A DNA stretch of 64,000 nt from Hymenobacter oligotrophus (GTDB taxonomy: Bacteria > Bacteroidota > Bacteroidia > Cytophagales > Hymenobacteraceae), in assembly GCF_003574965.1 (NCBI RefSeq), contig NZ_CP032317.1, forward strand, positions 2,418,001-2,482,000. Direction: 5' to 3'. Shown piece after piece: positions 63,350-64,000 of this stretch (the stretch's first letter is position 1; every line of letters begins with the position of its first letter). Under the pieces are notes generated by a model, which searched no databases, was not told the origin of the DNA, and was given only the letters and a program-made list of their open reading frames with translations. The translations under genes were made by a program, and so were the position numbers.

Positions 63350-63368
63350 GCGGGCGCTTAAAGCCCGC
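63350..63368 (+). promoter_or_regulatory. hairpin just after the leader ORF
   Basis: Stem GCGGGC/GCCCGC with loop GCTTAAA, beginning 9 nt after the leader stop and followed by a C-rich, T-poor stretch (CCCTACCCCTCCCAC). It could be the structure that a ribosome stalled on the Cys codons would affect. It is not a classic U-run terminator. Confidence 0.4.
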
Positions 63369-63458
63369 CCCTACCCCTCCCACTCTACATTTTGGCCGCC
63401 CCTGCTCGGCGGCACGTGGCTTCGTCGCACCCTAGGTTTTCACTGGGCTTGCGGCTAG

Positions 63459-64000
<542 letters not shown>

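Overview
The window looks like chromosomal DNA of a GC-rich member of the Bacteroidota, most likely Hymenobacter or a close relative in the Cytophagales. Three things support this. Type IX secretion genes are present (porU, porV and the C-terminal end of a PorZ-like protein). Promoters fit the Bacteroidota pattern TTG-N19-21-TAnnTTTG. The gene set is typical of the group (DUF2480 protein, the Bacteroidota-type ccm cluster, MreBCD/PBP2/RodA, a TolB-like surface protein). The window is mostly housekeeping DNA. I saw no prophage, insertion sequence, CRISPR array or plasmid-like region.

Layout. 0-3 kb: end of a porZ-like gene, recO, a 2Fe-2S ferredoxin and a conserved protein of unknown role. 3.1-9.1 kb (minus): the elongasome cluster mreB-mreC-mreD-mrdA-rodA. 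9.2-17 kb (minus): purH, two tandem BamA/TamA-like barrels, a UbiA-family prenyltransferase, a cold-shock protein, a KdsC-like phosphatase, IscX, a second ferredoxin and a DUF2520 protein. 17.1-22 kb (minus): cytochrome c maturation ccmB-C-D-E-F. 22.3-26.7 kb (minus): a 1081-residue TolB-like/barrel protein and an FAD oxidoreductase. 26.8-34.8 kb (plus): metallo-beta-lactamase-fold hydrolase, pssA, porU, porV and an M16-like protein. 35.2-40.8 kb (minus): a complete rRNA operon (16S, tRNA-Ile, tRNA-Ala, 23S, 5S) with three promoters and two boxA sites. 41-49.1 kb (minus): serine hydrolase and lipoprotein, amino-acid permease, DUF2480, tsaB, ctpA, rnpA, rpmH. 49.2-62.3 kb: M61 peptidase, lipoproteins, PfkB kinase, tRNA-His, RhlE-type helicase, upp, a FemAB-like GNAT protein, dxs and a UPF0104 membrane protein. 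62.5-64 kb: a LysM protein, then a SAM riboswitch, a short leader ORF ending in five cysteines, and metY, which runs off the window.

Three things stand out beyond the genes. (1) Short spacers between co-directional genes (porZ/recO, mreB/mreC, ccmB/ccmC, ccmE/ccmF, iscX/kdsC, tsaB/DUF2480) are filled by inverted repeats whose arms are built from degenerate 7-nt repeats. Each element has its own sequence, but the architecture and the placement are the same. (2) metY sits behind a perfect promoter, a SAM-I-type riboswitch and a 53-codon leader ORF ending Cys5-Trp-stop, which suggests two-layer sulfur control. (3) The palindrome CCTAGG occurs about 88 times by hand count, roughly four times the random expectation and contrary to the usual bacterial scarcity of CTAG.

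Start codons were adjusted by homology and by promoter position where the longest reading frame looked wrong. Several starts are TTG or GTG. All functional calls come from reading motifs and remembered families; no database search was run.
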